A DNA stretch of 64,000 bases from Butyriboletus loyo (taxonomy: Eukaryota > Basidiomycota > Agaricomycetes > Boletales > Boletaceae): contig JBBPSI010000041.1 in the NCBI GenBank assembly GCA_038093515.1, forward strand, positions 98,391-162,390. Direction: 5' to 3'. The position numbers were made by a program, and so were the translations under genes. Positions 22,029 through 33,380 of the stretch are shown piece after piece. Each line of letters opens with the position of its first letter. Position 1 is the first letter of the stretch. A model generated the notes under the pieces. It was not told the origin of the DNA and made no database searches. It saw nothing but the letters and a program-made list of their open reading frames with translations.

Positions 22029-24279
22029 TCAATGGAATATATCGAGAATACACTGACGGGTAGTCGAATTTGGAGAGCGCTCAGTAGGTCGGAACCCCAA
22101 TTTGATGAGAGTGGATATCAGATTGTACACATAGAACAAGGGCCACAAGGCTCGTCCCACGATTTTAGTGTCTTTCGGGCAGAAATAGCTTTCTTTCTGG
22201 AGTGCTATCGCTACCCACGAGGTCAAGAGAGTAAGTCCGATAGTGACCTCCACATAATGGTCGAGGGTCGCTGTTGTCGAAGGGTTGATCTGGCGGACGT
22301 TCATACTGAATACGTTCTGTTCGAGGGTAAGCCATGTAGATGTCAGTCGCGTTGGCGACTTACTGCCAGAAAAGTCGCCGGGAGAAAGATCATGGTCAGA
22401 TAGGAAATCTGACGTACTTGAGCATATTGCACACGAGGCAAAGCATCAAACGGACCTGTTTCATGGCAGCAGAGTCGATCATCGTCGTCTGCGCCAAGTT
22501 CTGCATAGATTTGCTATCCCTAATATTAACGCTCGCAAACGCCTGGAGAAGTGATGTGAGGAGCGCGTAAAATAAAAGAAAGGACATCAAATGCGAACCA
22601 AGTGAATGACATTCTGAAGTCGGTCGAACAACATTTGCCTCTGTCCATTTAATCTATTAATCTCAGACGTGAGATTGTTGGCTTCTTTTCGCAGGAGATC
22701 TGCGGAGGCGTGACGTTCGTCAGAGCTACTCTCGAGATCGATCATCGCCGGATTTGGCGTGTCTCTGACGAACTCGACAGAAACCTCGAAGTCCCGAAGG
22801 AGTTGCTGATAGTATAGAAGATGTGCTTGCAACCTGTGCAACTCTCGTGTAAGTTGGATGTCGTTATCCTTAAGGACTTTGGATTCCTGCAGTGGCGTCA
22901 GCGGAGAAAAAGGTTCTGGAGTCGGAATTGCCTACTAGAGCGTTAATATAGTTATATAGCATCTCGAATGCCTCATCCCATGCATACAGGGCATACCAGA
23001 GAAATGGAAGTAAGAGAAATGTTGGGTCCTCGGATCTTTCGAATATTTTTGACCAATAGACACTGTCGCCTGTCCTTTGTACTAGGGACTGGAGGCGCCA
23101 CGCAGAAGTTCTTTGTAACTCTGAGCTGGGATGATAAGAAATGATTGTACTAGTTTTTGCGGTGCGATACATGTGGACAGCTAGCAGATCTTGGAGGAGA
23201 AGTTTATTATCTTCGGACATTGTGATTAGACCATGTGGAACTGGTATGGGAATACCCACCAGGAAGAACCAGTGGTGCTTGAGTGTCAATGTTTTGCTTC
23301 TCATCTAGAGACGCAAGTTGAAAGACTGCAGAAAGAAATTGAAGGGTACATACCCTTGTAGGGGAGCGATTCTTGTGCTGGTGCTTCCAATTGATCCAAA
23401 GTAAAGTCTGCGGTCCTGACTGGCCCTACCCGTTCAATCGGCTTTTGTTTTTTTATCGTACGGATAAATGGAAGGACAACAGTAATATCTATGAGATGTG
23501 AGCAAGTTACAGACGGCAAGTCGCGTCTACTTACGATCCTCATTACGTTTTGGGTCTTCTTGATACCTTGACGGAATCCAATTTGCAGAGGACGCAAAGA
23601 AGAAAGGCTCGACATTGTATCTGGCCGGATTGAGACCGCTGTCGCACTGCATGTATGCGATGTCGATCACGTACCTAGTGCCCAAAATTTGGAGAATTGG
23701 GACCGTCATATTCTCAACGAACAACGCCCGCACTCGAATATTTGAAGGAGGCTGTTACAGGTTACTCGGCTCGCATAGAGACATAAAACATAGGCACTAC
23801 TCACGTGGGTCTCCAGACGATTCCAGTAGTCTCTCGGAGTCTTGATCTTGACGGTACGATCCTCCTCACTCCTATCAAAGGAACCATTTTTGAACACATC
23901 CACCTTGTGCACCCAGCAGGTCTCATGATGCGCGATTTTCAAAATGCCGCATCTCTCAACCTGGTCGTACGTCCAATTTCTGAACAAGCTTTGAGGGTAA
24001 TGTATCCATTCTGAGTCTTGAGCAAGTTCGCCTGGGGGAAGAGGATGGACTTCGCTGGGATCAACATCGAAATCCATCCACGGCCACGGCGCTGAGGGGG
24101 CGGCATGTCGGTATCTGTCCAAGTGGCAGTGAAGTTTCTGTTGGAAAAGACATCATTACATACGGCGCTACTCACATTGGGGCTGGAACTTTTGGAAGTT
24201 CAGAGACGTCTTTTTGGAAACCTTCTCTGTATTGTTCTCCGCTGAGAGGGAGTTGTTCTATTTCGATGGCTACGCTCAT
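22029..24279 (-). CDS. CorA-like two-helix membrane protein, copy B (SMN variant)
   Basis: Tandem paralogue of the gene at 18337-20553 on the same strand. It starts MSVAIEIEQLPLSGEQYREG (ATG 24277-24279) and shows the same order: RHAAPSAPWPWMDFD, PFFFASSANWIPSRYQED, ITVVLPFIRT, TGDSVYWSKIFERSEDPTF, LTRELHRLQAHLLYYQQLL, RLNGQRQMLFDRLQNV, SYLTMIFLPATFLA and VFSMNVRQINP, then a second helix (TIGLTLLTSWVAIAL). As in copy A, the GMN signature is SMN. The C-terminal tail is longer than in copy A and ends TRQCILDIFH. The similarity is spread over the whole length, so this is a gene duplication and not a domain shuffle. Function unknown. Confidence 0.8.
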
Positions 24280-24800
24280 CGTCGAGGTTGGAGGTCAAGA
24301 GCCTGAGCGCCCAACGAGCCTCGTGCGCGAGAACCTACTCTGGCGCGCGTCTGCTTATTTCGTAATTAAATTAAAGCGAACATGCGCTCGGCGACATTCA
24401 TCCACCTGGTGAGTACTGTCATGATATTAGTGAGCCTGCCGATCAACGTATCTTGCCAAGTCCAGGTCAAACGAGGACCAGCCTGTTCGTAATCGTGTGG
24501 TGTGAAAAGGCACGCGAGTTCATTCATCAAGCCCTCATCAAGCTTCAAGGCCGCCACTACTAGTAGTACTATATCGTGCTACCAGAGTTGCAGACGTCAA
24601 GTTTTGCCACTGGCAGCGCACAACCTTATGGCAATGTTACATTTGGAAGAGTACAATGATATGTTTTGATGAAAGGAGAATGGTGCCGTAGAAGTGGAGA
24701 TAAAGTGGAGATAGATCATAAAACAACGTTATTACTCGCTCAGTCAAGGGCACTTGCAGGAACAGGTAGATGGAGTTCGGGGCATTCGAAGCAAGTGGCC
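24280..24800. other. Intergenic region with one small minus frame
   Basis: A 63-codon minus-strand frame (24366-24557, MAALKLDEGLMNELACLF...) has good codon texture, but I recognise no family and see no upstream exon. It could be a small protein or chance. The rest is empty. Confidence 0.3.
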
Positions 24801-26265
24801 TTATGGCTTCACGGTAACCTTGAGGGCTTCCCTACTGTTCATCTTGTCCAACGCTTCCTGATACTCACTGATTTTATACACGTCAGTCACCTGCAGTCCG
24901 ACATCAGCGGACGATTCTGCACGCGTTACGAGCAATTGCTCACCATGCCCTTGACGTTAATTTTTCCGCTATCTAGGTACGCCACCGCACGAGGGAAACA
25001 ATGTGTTTGTGCAAATGACCCAATAATCTGGCGACGTGTTGAGTGACACCGGCGAATGAGGAGTCGCCTCACCTTTATTTCGTCACCAAATATCTTTGAC
25101 GGTGGCCAGTGTACACGGGCGTCATTCGAATAAACGCCGTAAATCATGAGTGTTCCACCCCGGCGGACGTAGTTGATCGAATCGTTTGCTACTTTTTCGT
25201 TGCCAGTAGCTTCCACCACGACATCGAACCCGTACGGGTTATCTGCTTGGATCCTTTCCCATTGCGCGGCGGGGTTATTTCTATCCAGCTCAATGTACTC
25301 GTCGGCGGCTCCAAGTTGCTTGGCAATCTGTGTCTTGATACCCTTGTTTGCGGCAATCACCACTCTAGAAGCGCCGTTCAACTTAAGTAATTGTGCAAGG
25401 ATCAAGCCGGTTGGTCCCGCTCCGATAACGAGTGCATCAATGCCGACAGGAGGCTTGAGCTTATCCATGCCATGGATAGCGCAAGCCGCGGGCTCGATCA
25501 AGGTCGCTTCCTCGTCCGTGAGATTGTGTATCTTGTACAATTTTTTGGCTTCACTTGAGTCAATGTTGTAGGTGTGAACACCCGTGTTATCGTGCAGCGG
25601 AACTACTCACAAAACAACGTATTCGGCGAATCCACCAGCCATTGTGACACCTCGGCCATTGAAATTCTCGCAAAGAAGAGACTGTCCACGTCGACAGTAG
25701 AAACACTGTTCACACTGAGAGTGGGTGGTCAGCGCCCCAACTTGCACTTCATCACGTATCAAACCTAGGAACGTGACGTACAGTGATCCCAGGGTCGGCC
25801 ACACAGCGGTCACCCTCCCTGAATCCTTTTACGTTCTTACCAACGGCCGCAATTGTACCGATAACTTCGTGACCAGGTATCAGCTGGCAGCCCCAAGTGA
25901 GATAGTCTAGATTGGCATCAATAATTACCGAACGTACCGGGAATTTTGCGATGAATTCTCCTTCGTGGACATGATTATCCGTTCCGCAGAGACCTATTGG
26001 AGTTCTACTTGATAAAGATAATCCAGCATGTACTGCTGGACATACCACAACACGTCACTGTCGCGCACAGTTGACATCTCAGTGTCTCACACGACAATGA
26101 TTCAGTCAGCTCACCTTTGAGCAAAACCTCTTCGTCTGAGATTGTTGGAATAGGCACGGAACGAATGTCAAACTGGCGCGGCTATATGATAGCTTCGGTG
26201 AAAAGGCGCACACTCGCAGGTAACGGCATTCTAGTACATACCGCTCGATAGTACACGGAGTTCAT
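24801..26265 (-). CDS. Zinc-dependent medium-chain alcohol/polyol dehydrogenase
   Basis: NAD(P)-dependent MDR enzyme of the sorbitol/arabinitol/threonine dehydrogenase kind. It starts MNSVYYRA (ATG 26263-26265) and then an intron. The catalytic zinc Cys lies in [14 protein letters not shown], the next ligands in [13 protein letters not shown], and the structural zinc site is [15 protein letters not shown] (four Cys). The Rossmann motif is [20 protein letters not shown]. It ends [11 protein letters not shown]. About six introns, one directly after CVADPGIT. All zinc ligands I can check are present, so the enzyme is probably active. The polyol substrate cannot be read from sequence. It is divergent from the second aldo/keto reductase across a 390-bp shared promoter region. 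Confidence 0.85.
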
Positions 26266-26655
26266 TTTGATAGCGTTGTGATGGCCAACGGACGAGGGAC
26301 TTCACTGGTGAGCTGGGGGGATGAGAAAGAATCTGACCCTACAATAGCCTGGGATACCCAGGTCATGTTGATTTGTTTTTCCGGGCATGTTGGAGTCCAC
26401 TTTCTGGACATTGTAAATCGGAATGGATCGGACCGGGACCGGACCGGCAATAGCCCCTACGAGTCTTTGGTGATTTCGTCTACATAGTAATTCACAACCA
26501 AGTCGTGCAAATAAGAACACTAATTGGGGATATTGCAGTCAAAATAATCCCTTAGAGATCCATGAAGGGATAGCACTGCACTGTGCCTCGACAACACGGG
26601 ACAGCCATTCCTATCACACTGACACACCCCAGATCATTTCCATTGTTTCACTGTT
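26266..26655. other. Shared promoter region of ADH and aldo/keto reductase 2
   Basis: The two oxidoreductase genes are transcribed away from this 390-bp stretch, which allows co-regulation. No clear TATA element or repeated operator was found; a GGATCGGACCGGGACCGGACCGG block at about 26424-26446 is locally repetitive. Confidence 0.4.
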
Positions 26656-28098
26656 ATGTGCTCGCGGATTCCCCTCATCCTTGTACGTCTTCTTCCGTTG
26701 ATTGCGGGTTACTTGACTGATTCAATCGGTGCTAAGGGTACAGGAACGTTGGGCGTCCAAGGTCCGCAGTCGAATGGCGCACGTATTCATACGGTGGAAG
26801 CCGCTCGAGCAGTCGTGAGTTGTTACATGGAGCATGGCTACAACACGATCGATACTGCCCGCATCTATGGTGGAGGGACTGCCGAAGAGGTTGGATGACT
26901 CACAGTCAGCCTATTCGTCCACTTATGTCTTCCAGTTTTTGGGCCAGATGGACCTCGGAAACTGCGTCGTCGATACAAAGTCGGTTTCCTCACTCATCCG
27001 CAGTCTCTTGACTTACTCTGAATGTTCCTTATAGAGTGCATGCCGGTCAGCACGGCGATTTATCAGAAAAGGGGATCAGGGAATCCTTGAAGAGGTCGCT
27101 CGCAGCGCTCGGAAAACATAAAATTCGTACGCTGTATTTGCACGCGCCCGATCCCACGGTACCAATTGAAACCACGCTGTGGGCTATCAACGAGTTGTAC
27201 ATCGAAGGTCATTTGTAAGCATATTCTCTTGCGATGCTATGTGCTGGAATCGACCTAGCTCCGCAGTAAGCAGTTTGGCCTGAGCAACTACAGTTCCTGG
27301 CAGGTGAGCTGACAGTATGTTGTGAAGATCGTAGATAACCACGTATAAATATCTGACACAGGTTGCTGAGATCGTGGGTATTGTAACCTATCATGGTTGG
27401 GTGAAACCCACCGTGTATCAGGGCGGATATAGTGCTATTGAACGAACCGTCGAAGCCGAGTGCGTGCGCTGATTGCAACCAAGACGACTTATGCTTGAAC
27501 AGATGGATAGGTTACTTCCATGTTTACGGCACTTTGGAATCAAGTTTTATGCCTACTCACCCCTAGCGTTCGTCTAGTATCGAAGTATTTTTGGAATGCT
27601 ACGTGCTGATCCCTGATAAGTGGTGGTCTTTTAGCTGGCACCATGTTCAGCGAGGAAGATATGGCTGCGAGAAAAGGAGGAAGATGGGATCCGGAAACAT
27701 GTCGCGTTGCACCGGATTTACGATTGCGATATGCCCCAATGCTGCCAGTAGTAAAGGAGCTGAAGGAAGCGCTGGTAAACGCAATATTACGGGGAAATGA
27801 TTGTATCCTTATATATTCAACAGGACAAACACGGACTTGCCCTCGCTGATGCCTCCCACCGCTGGCTGCAGCATCACAGTGCCCTTGAACAAGGCGATGC
27901 TGTCATTCTCGGCGCCGCATCCGTGAAACAACTGAGAATGAACATTACTCACTGGTATGTCTCAGATATAGGGTCCGGAAAAGATCAGTTACTGATCCCA
28001 TTTTCAGCGAACGAGGCTCCCTGTCGGAGGACATCGTCGAATTATTTGAGAGGGCATGGCTTGGGATGAAAGCAATTGGGACACACTATATATCGTAG
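26656..28098 (+). CDS. Aldo/keto reductase, AKR7 type, copy 2
   Basis: Paralogue of the gene at 14387-16029, on the opposite strand. A 27-nt first exon (MCSRIPLIL) joins GTGTLGVQGPQSNGARIHT. The tetrad residues are in IDTARIYGGG (Asp, Tyr), VVDTK (Lys) and LYLHAPD (His). Later blocks are FYAYSPLA, EEDMAARKGGRWDP and VILGAASVKQLRMNI, and the last exon ends MKAIGTHYIS (stop 28096-28098). The join after SPLA is unusual: the only frame-keeping choice I find uses donor GTTCGT and acceptor CATGTTCAG. That removes the Gly-rich GGLLTG-like stretch normal for the family. The gene may therefore be slightly eroded or spliced differently. Confidence 0.75.
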
Positions 28099-29023
28099 AG
28101 GTATACATCTGGTGTGTGGATACCTAATGCACACGAACAGAGGTGGCGTCGGAACTTGTTTCTAGGTCAGGCTACACAACGACCGACTCGGATGTATTCA
28201 GCCGCTAAACTGATCGATAATCATTTATCGAGTGTGTGACCTGGGAGTACTTGGACATATTAATGCGCTTGATAGCATACGACTCGGTTAACAGAATGGA
28301 AGTGGCGCTGTGGGAGGCCAAGTTGCCGTCTTAATGCTGGTGCGCCGGGCTGCTGCATGATACAAGGCCGGCAGAACGTTATATTATTTAGCTGGTCATT
28401 CTCGGCCAAGAATCCGTTCAACGTGGCAACTCGCAACGCAGTGCATTGCATTGCGAATAACCCGAACGGGCCATCTGTGGGCGTCCGGAGAACGTGGGGA
28501 ACGTGTCGGTCAGTACCCAGTAACCGAAGGTTGATTCCCAGCCGGGTCGCACGCAAAGGAGACAACGGGGATCACGGTGTTTCACGAGATCTACCTACAT
28601 GGGACGTTACGGGGACTGATGACAAGCGGTGAAGCCGATCTGAGAGGCACTGTGGAAATATGGTTCAGAGTCAACGACAAGGCAGGACAAGGCAGGGCAA
28701 GGTCTGGGATTCGGTTTACAAGAGAGCCGGGTCTCTTGGATAGATCTTAATTTGGTACAAGACACTGCGCCACTTGTCCCAACGTCCAAAAGCGGTAAGT
28801 CGGTGTCCGGGGTCATGTAAAACTATAGCTAGCCGATTCGTGCGTTAAAAAGTGGAACGAGTGTCGTACATATATTGCGTTCACTGGTCGGTCCCTCCTT
28901 CTCTCTTTTCGACGAGGACTTTCGTGACGGCGAGCCCCCTCCACTCTGGGCCACACAAGTATGGATTCCGTCTTCTTCATAACCCATACGCACGCTCACG
29001 TCCAGCTCTAGAGTCTCCCCGCC
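28099..29023. other. Intergenic region before HMG-CoA reductase
   Basis: 925 bases without a supported gene. Overlapping frames at 28260-28632 on both strands have no motif. A short G-rich near-repeat (GGCAGGACAAGGCAGGGCAAGG, about 28681-28702) is the only local repetition. The right end is pyrimidine-rich and leads to CCGCCATGC at the HMG-CoA reductase start. Confidence 0.45.
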
Positions 29024-32000
29024 ATGCGCGTCCCTCTTTTACCCCTCACAGGCCGCGCTGTCTATAATCCAATTGAGACCATCGTCTTTTTCTTCATCAT
29101 TGGCACCCTGGCCTACTTCCGTGTCCTCTCCGCCATCAAACACTCCAGCTTCATTGCTCCCGTCTTCCCTTCCACACTCAGCACGGCCCATGCTTTGCTA
29201 CGCGATGGTCAATGGGTCGTCGTCGATCAAGAATGGTACCTCAAGAGAGCATCTAGCCCACATGCACAAAGGCTAGAGCTTCAGCAGCTTGTTTTTTCCC
29301 AAGCCTCCACCGTAAACGCTGCGGATCCGGTACGCAGTTGGCAACCAGTACCATCGTAGCAACACTGATCACTATGCACGATTAGGCTATGTCTAGATCG
29401 CTGGATTGGGCGCACCTTGCACCGTCAATTGACAACATGACACATTACGTTTCCAATACCTTCGTCACTCCCTCTGGTCAATCATACTCCGCTGTCTGCT
29501 TCTATGCGACCGCTCAAGATCATTGCTTCACGGAGGTGTCGAGCCAAGCCTCGGGTTCCCAGACAGTCACCTTGTCATTCGTGCCAGGTACCCATGAAGA
29601 ATTCACCAACGCCCTTATGACCAAAACATTTTATCCTGCGGATTCATTCGGTGTCGAGTATCGGTTACAGAGTCGTCCAGATGAGTCTATCGGTGAAATG
29701 AACCGCGGCCCGTGGATCGCTTATGCTGCCCGTGCCCTCATCATGCGATTCTGGGAGCTCGCAAAGGTCAGTCAGTCAGACACAACAACGTATCATGTGC
29801 TAAGCCACTTGCTCGATTCCAGAAAGCGGATTCGCTTGACATTCTTCTCGTCCTTGCGGGATATATTCTGATGCATGCGTCATTCATTCGATTGTTGTTG
29901 GCATCGCGAGCCTTGGGATCCAACTTTTGGCTCAGTACCGCCGTAGTATCGTCTTCGGTCCTCTCGTTTATACTTGCGCTCCCGCTATCACACTACTTCG
30001 AGATACCTCTTGATCCGATCAGCTTGACAGAGGCTCTCCCATTCCTCGTCTGCACGGTTGGGTTTGATAAGCAACTCCGCCTCGCAAAAGCTGTCTTCAA
30101 TCACTCCCACCTTACCACTCCTGTCAAGGAGGGTCGCTGGAGAGGTCAGATGAAGCCGGCCGGCGAGGTTGTCTTCGAGGCTATGGAATCAGTTGGCAAT
30201 CTCATCCTCCGGGATTATGGACTGGAGATTGCTGCTCTTCTTTTGGGCGCTAGGAGTAAAGTCGGTGGTCTAAAGGAGTTCTGCGCACTCGCTGCGCTGA
30301 CCTTGGTACTTGATTGCCTGGTGTTCGGCACCTTCTACGCGGCTGTGTTGACGATTATGGTTGAGGTGAGTTGTTTTTGTTTGTTTGTTTACCCAATTTG
30401 GGTTTTGCCTTGGATTCGGGTTAGGGTTACTCACGTCAAAACTCTCCTTGATATACGCAGGTCCGCAGAATCCAAATCGCACGCGTATCAACTAGATCCC
30501 GGAGTACCAACAACCTGACGGCTGAAGGCACCGTCAGCGCACTTGTCCGTCCATCTCAGCCCGTCGAAGGCCATAGTCTTAGCCACAAGCTTTCGGAAAC
30601 TTTGCTTGGCACCAAGGGTTCGATGTTGAGGGCCAGGAACGGCTCTCCAACAGACGTGAAGGAGCAAGATCCAGTTGCCCGACTCAAGCTCCTTTTGGTA
30701 TGTCTATCATCCCGCTGGCTGATCTGTATCGCCCCTTACAACACGTATCAGCTCGTTTCCTTCCTCACATTACATATCCTCAACTTCACGACCACCTTGG
30801 CGCCAGCCACGGTTGCCTCCTTCGAATCGAAAACGTCTGTTCAGATCCTCGGTGATTATCAACTGGAACCTCGCAAAGTCGATATAACTTCTCCCGCCAT
30901 TGCTAGCGTGCTCGATACCATAGTGGCACTCCATCTCTCAGGCAACATCACCACCTCGTCGGTCGACGTGCTTGTCAAAATCGCTCCGCCTCTACACATC
31001 AGTGTCGTCCCCCCTGGTCCGGCACGTCCCCGCACACTCTTTAGATCCAGCGAGATCATCGATAATTTCATGTCTGGCTGGACTAATCTTGTCGGTGACC
31101 CTGTCATCTCCAAATGGATCGTATTTGTCCTCGCTGCCAGTGTCGTTTTGAATGGTTACCTTCTCAAAGGCATTGCGGAGGGTGCTATCCGAGGACTGCA
31201 ACCACAAAGTGTCAGATTCAGGTCAGTTGGTGGTGTCAAGAGGGACAGGGATGTAGATGAAAAGATCGAGACACCTCAAGTGAAGACCACCGCTATACCC
31301 CGCAAACCTTCGTTTGCGGTCGGCCCTCCCAAGTCCAAACTCGGCGACTCCGGAGCTACCACCACGCCCGAATCTGTTCCATCCACTCCCCTCGATTCTA
31401 AACCTCTCATCGCACCTGTGCCTGTCCCCGCTAACAAGGAGACCAACGGCATCCCTGCTTTCTTGCTGGATATGAAGCTTCGGGCCCAACCTAGTACGCT
31501 CGTCATCAAAGAACCTCGTGTCAATATTCCTGTTCGTTCGCTGGAGGAGTGTATCGAGATCTTCGAGAACGGACCTCGTCCAGTACAAGTATCACTGTCA
31601 ACCTTGAACGACGAAGAGATCATTCTCCTCGCACAGAATGGAAAGATTGCTGCTTATGCTTTGGAGAAGGTTCTCGGCGATCTTGACCGGGCTGTGGCAA
31701 TTCGGAGAGCCCTGATCTGTGAGTGGTCCGCATGCGTGTTTCTTCATCTGTTGATTTCATTAGCCCGGGCAACCCAAACCCAAACGTTGGAAAATTCTGA
31801 CATACCTATGGCAAACTACGACTATTCTCGCGTGTTCGGTGCATGCTGCGAGAACGTCGTTGGATACATACCCATTCCACTCGGCATCGCTGGGCCTCTT
31901 ACTATTGACGGGCAACCAGTGCACATTCCAATGGCTACTGCGGAGGGCACTCTCGTCGCATCTACGTCTCGTGGTTGTAAGGCACTCAACTCAGGTGGAG

Positions 32001-33083
32001 GCGTCACGACGGTTCTCACTAATGATGCGATGACGCGTGGTCCTGCCATCGACTTCCCTTCTATCGTGATGGCTGCCGAAGCGAAAGCATGGATAGACTC
32101 CGACGAAGGATATGAAATCATTAGGGAGGCCTTTGAGTCGACTTCACGATTTGCTAAGCTGCAGAGACTCAAGACTGCTATCGCTGGACGGACGCTCTTT
32201 GTCCGCTTTGCGACCAAGACCGGCGATGCCATGGGTATGAACATGATCTCGAAGGGTACGGAGAAGGGACTCGAAGTGATGCAGCAGCACTTTCCTGAGA
32301 TGATCACCCTTGCGCTCTCTGGCAACTATTGTACAGACAAAAAGCCTGCCGCCATCAATTGGATTGAAGGTCGTGGAAAGAGCGTGGTTGCCGAGGCCAT
32401 TGTTCCCGGGAAGGTGGTCAAGAGTGTCTTGAAGACGACGGTGGAAGCGTTATGCAACCTGAACATGAAGAAGAATCTCGTTGGTAGTGCCATGGCTGGC
32501 TCAATCGGTGGCTTTAATGCACACGCGGCGAACATCCTCACCGCGATTTTCCTCGCGGCTGGTCAGGATCCTGCGCAAAACGTTGAAAGCTCAAATTGCA
32601 TGACTCTCATGGAACCGTACGTTGTAGTTATAGGGATGCGTTATGCAACACTCACGTTTAAACAGAACTAATGACGGAGAGGACCTTTTGATGACTGTTT
32701 CCATGCCTTGCATTGAAGTCGGCACCATCGGAGGTGGTACCGTCCTTGCTCCCCAAGGCGCGGTGCTAGAGATGCTCGGTATCAAAGGTGCCCACCCAAC
32801 GACACCCGGTATGAACGCTCAACGGCTTGCTCGTATTATCGCTGCTTCGGTCATGGCTGGGGAGTTGTCACTTCTCAGTGCCCTCGCAGCAGGTCACCTC
32901 GTCCGCGCACATCTCGTTCACAACCGTTCCCAGGCAAACACGCCCAATTCATCACGCCCCGTGACACCCAGCATTGTGTCTCACCCGAATCTATGGGAAC
33001 AACCTCGTGCCCTCCCCCAGCAGGTACTCACGCATTCTTCGTCTACATCATCCTTACCACCATACTCGGAATCCAAGCAATAG
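29024..33083 (+). CDS. hmg1: HMG-CoA reductase (class I)
   Basis: Rate-setting ER enzyme of the mevalonate pathway, making mevalonate from HMG-CoA with NADPH. N-terminal membrane region: helix [19 protein letters not shown], a luminal stretch, then sterol-sensing-like helices (about 29850-30400) including [21 protein letters not shown] variable linker follows. The catalytic half has [29 protein letters not shown] (catalytic Glu), [27 protein letters not shown] (catalytic Lys), [11 protein letters not shown] (Asp), GTIGGGTVL and the His in LVRAHLVHN. The tail is Ser/Pro-rich and ends YSESKQ. The ATG has a good context (CCGCCATGC). Introns interrupt at about 29328, 29767, 30366, 30700, 31718 and 32617. 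All key residues seen, so functional. Confidence 0.96.
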
Positions 33084-33380
33084 CGTTGATTGTGACAGTA
33101 CTCGATGAGTAACATCGTGTTATTATATCTATTCTGCATCTGTTACCTTTACCTTATCTCTGACTTTTTTTGGTACACGAAACGATTGCGAAGCTGCTGG
33201 TTAGGTGAAGAAGGGCGCTTCGCGAGGTACCTCCAAACCTGGATAGACTCCCTCAACGCTTTGTTCATGAATTCAATTGTACACTTGATGCATTAATATA
33301 ATTGCTACCTTTTCTGGACGCACGTACATGTGTATAGTATTCGCCTTGTACATAACATCAATGCTGGAAGAGAACCTATC

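Noticed and set aside
14387..28098. A secondary-metabolite gene cluster
   Set aside because: Only tailoring-type oxidoreductases and membrane proteins are present; no polyketide synthase, terpene cyclase or peptide synthetase. The Lys2 enzyme at 4.8 kb is primary metabolism.
31822..32325. 167-codon minus-strand frame in HMG-CoA reductase
   Set aside because: Antisense of the highly conserved catalytic domain; no independent motif or splice pattern.
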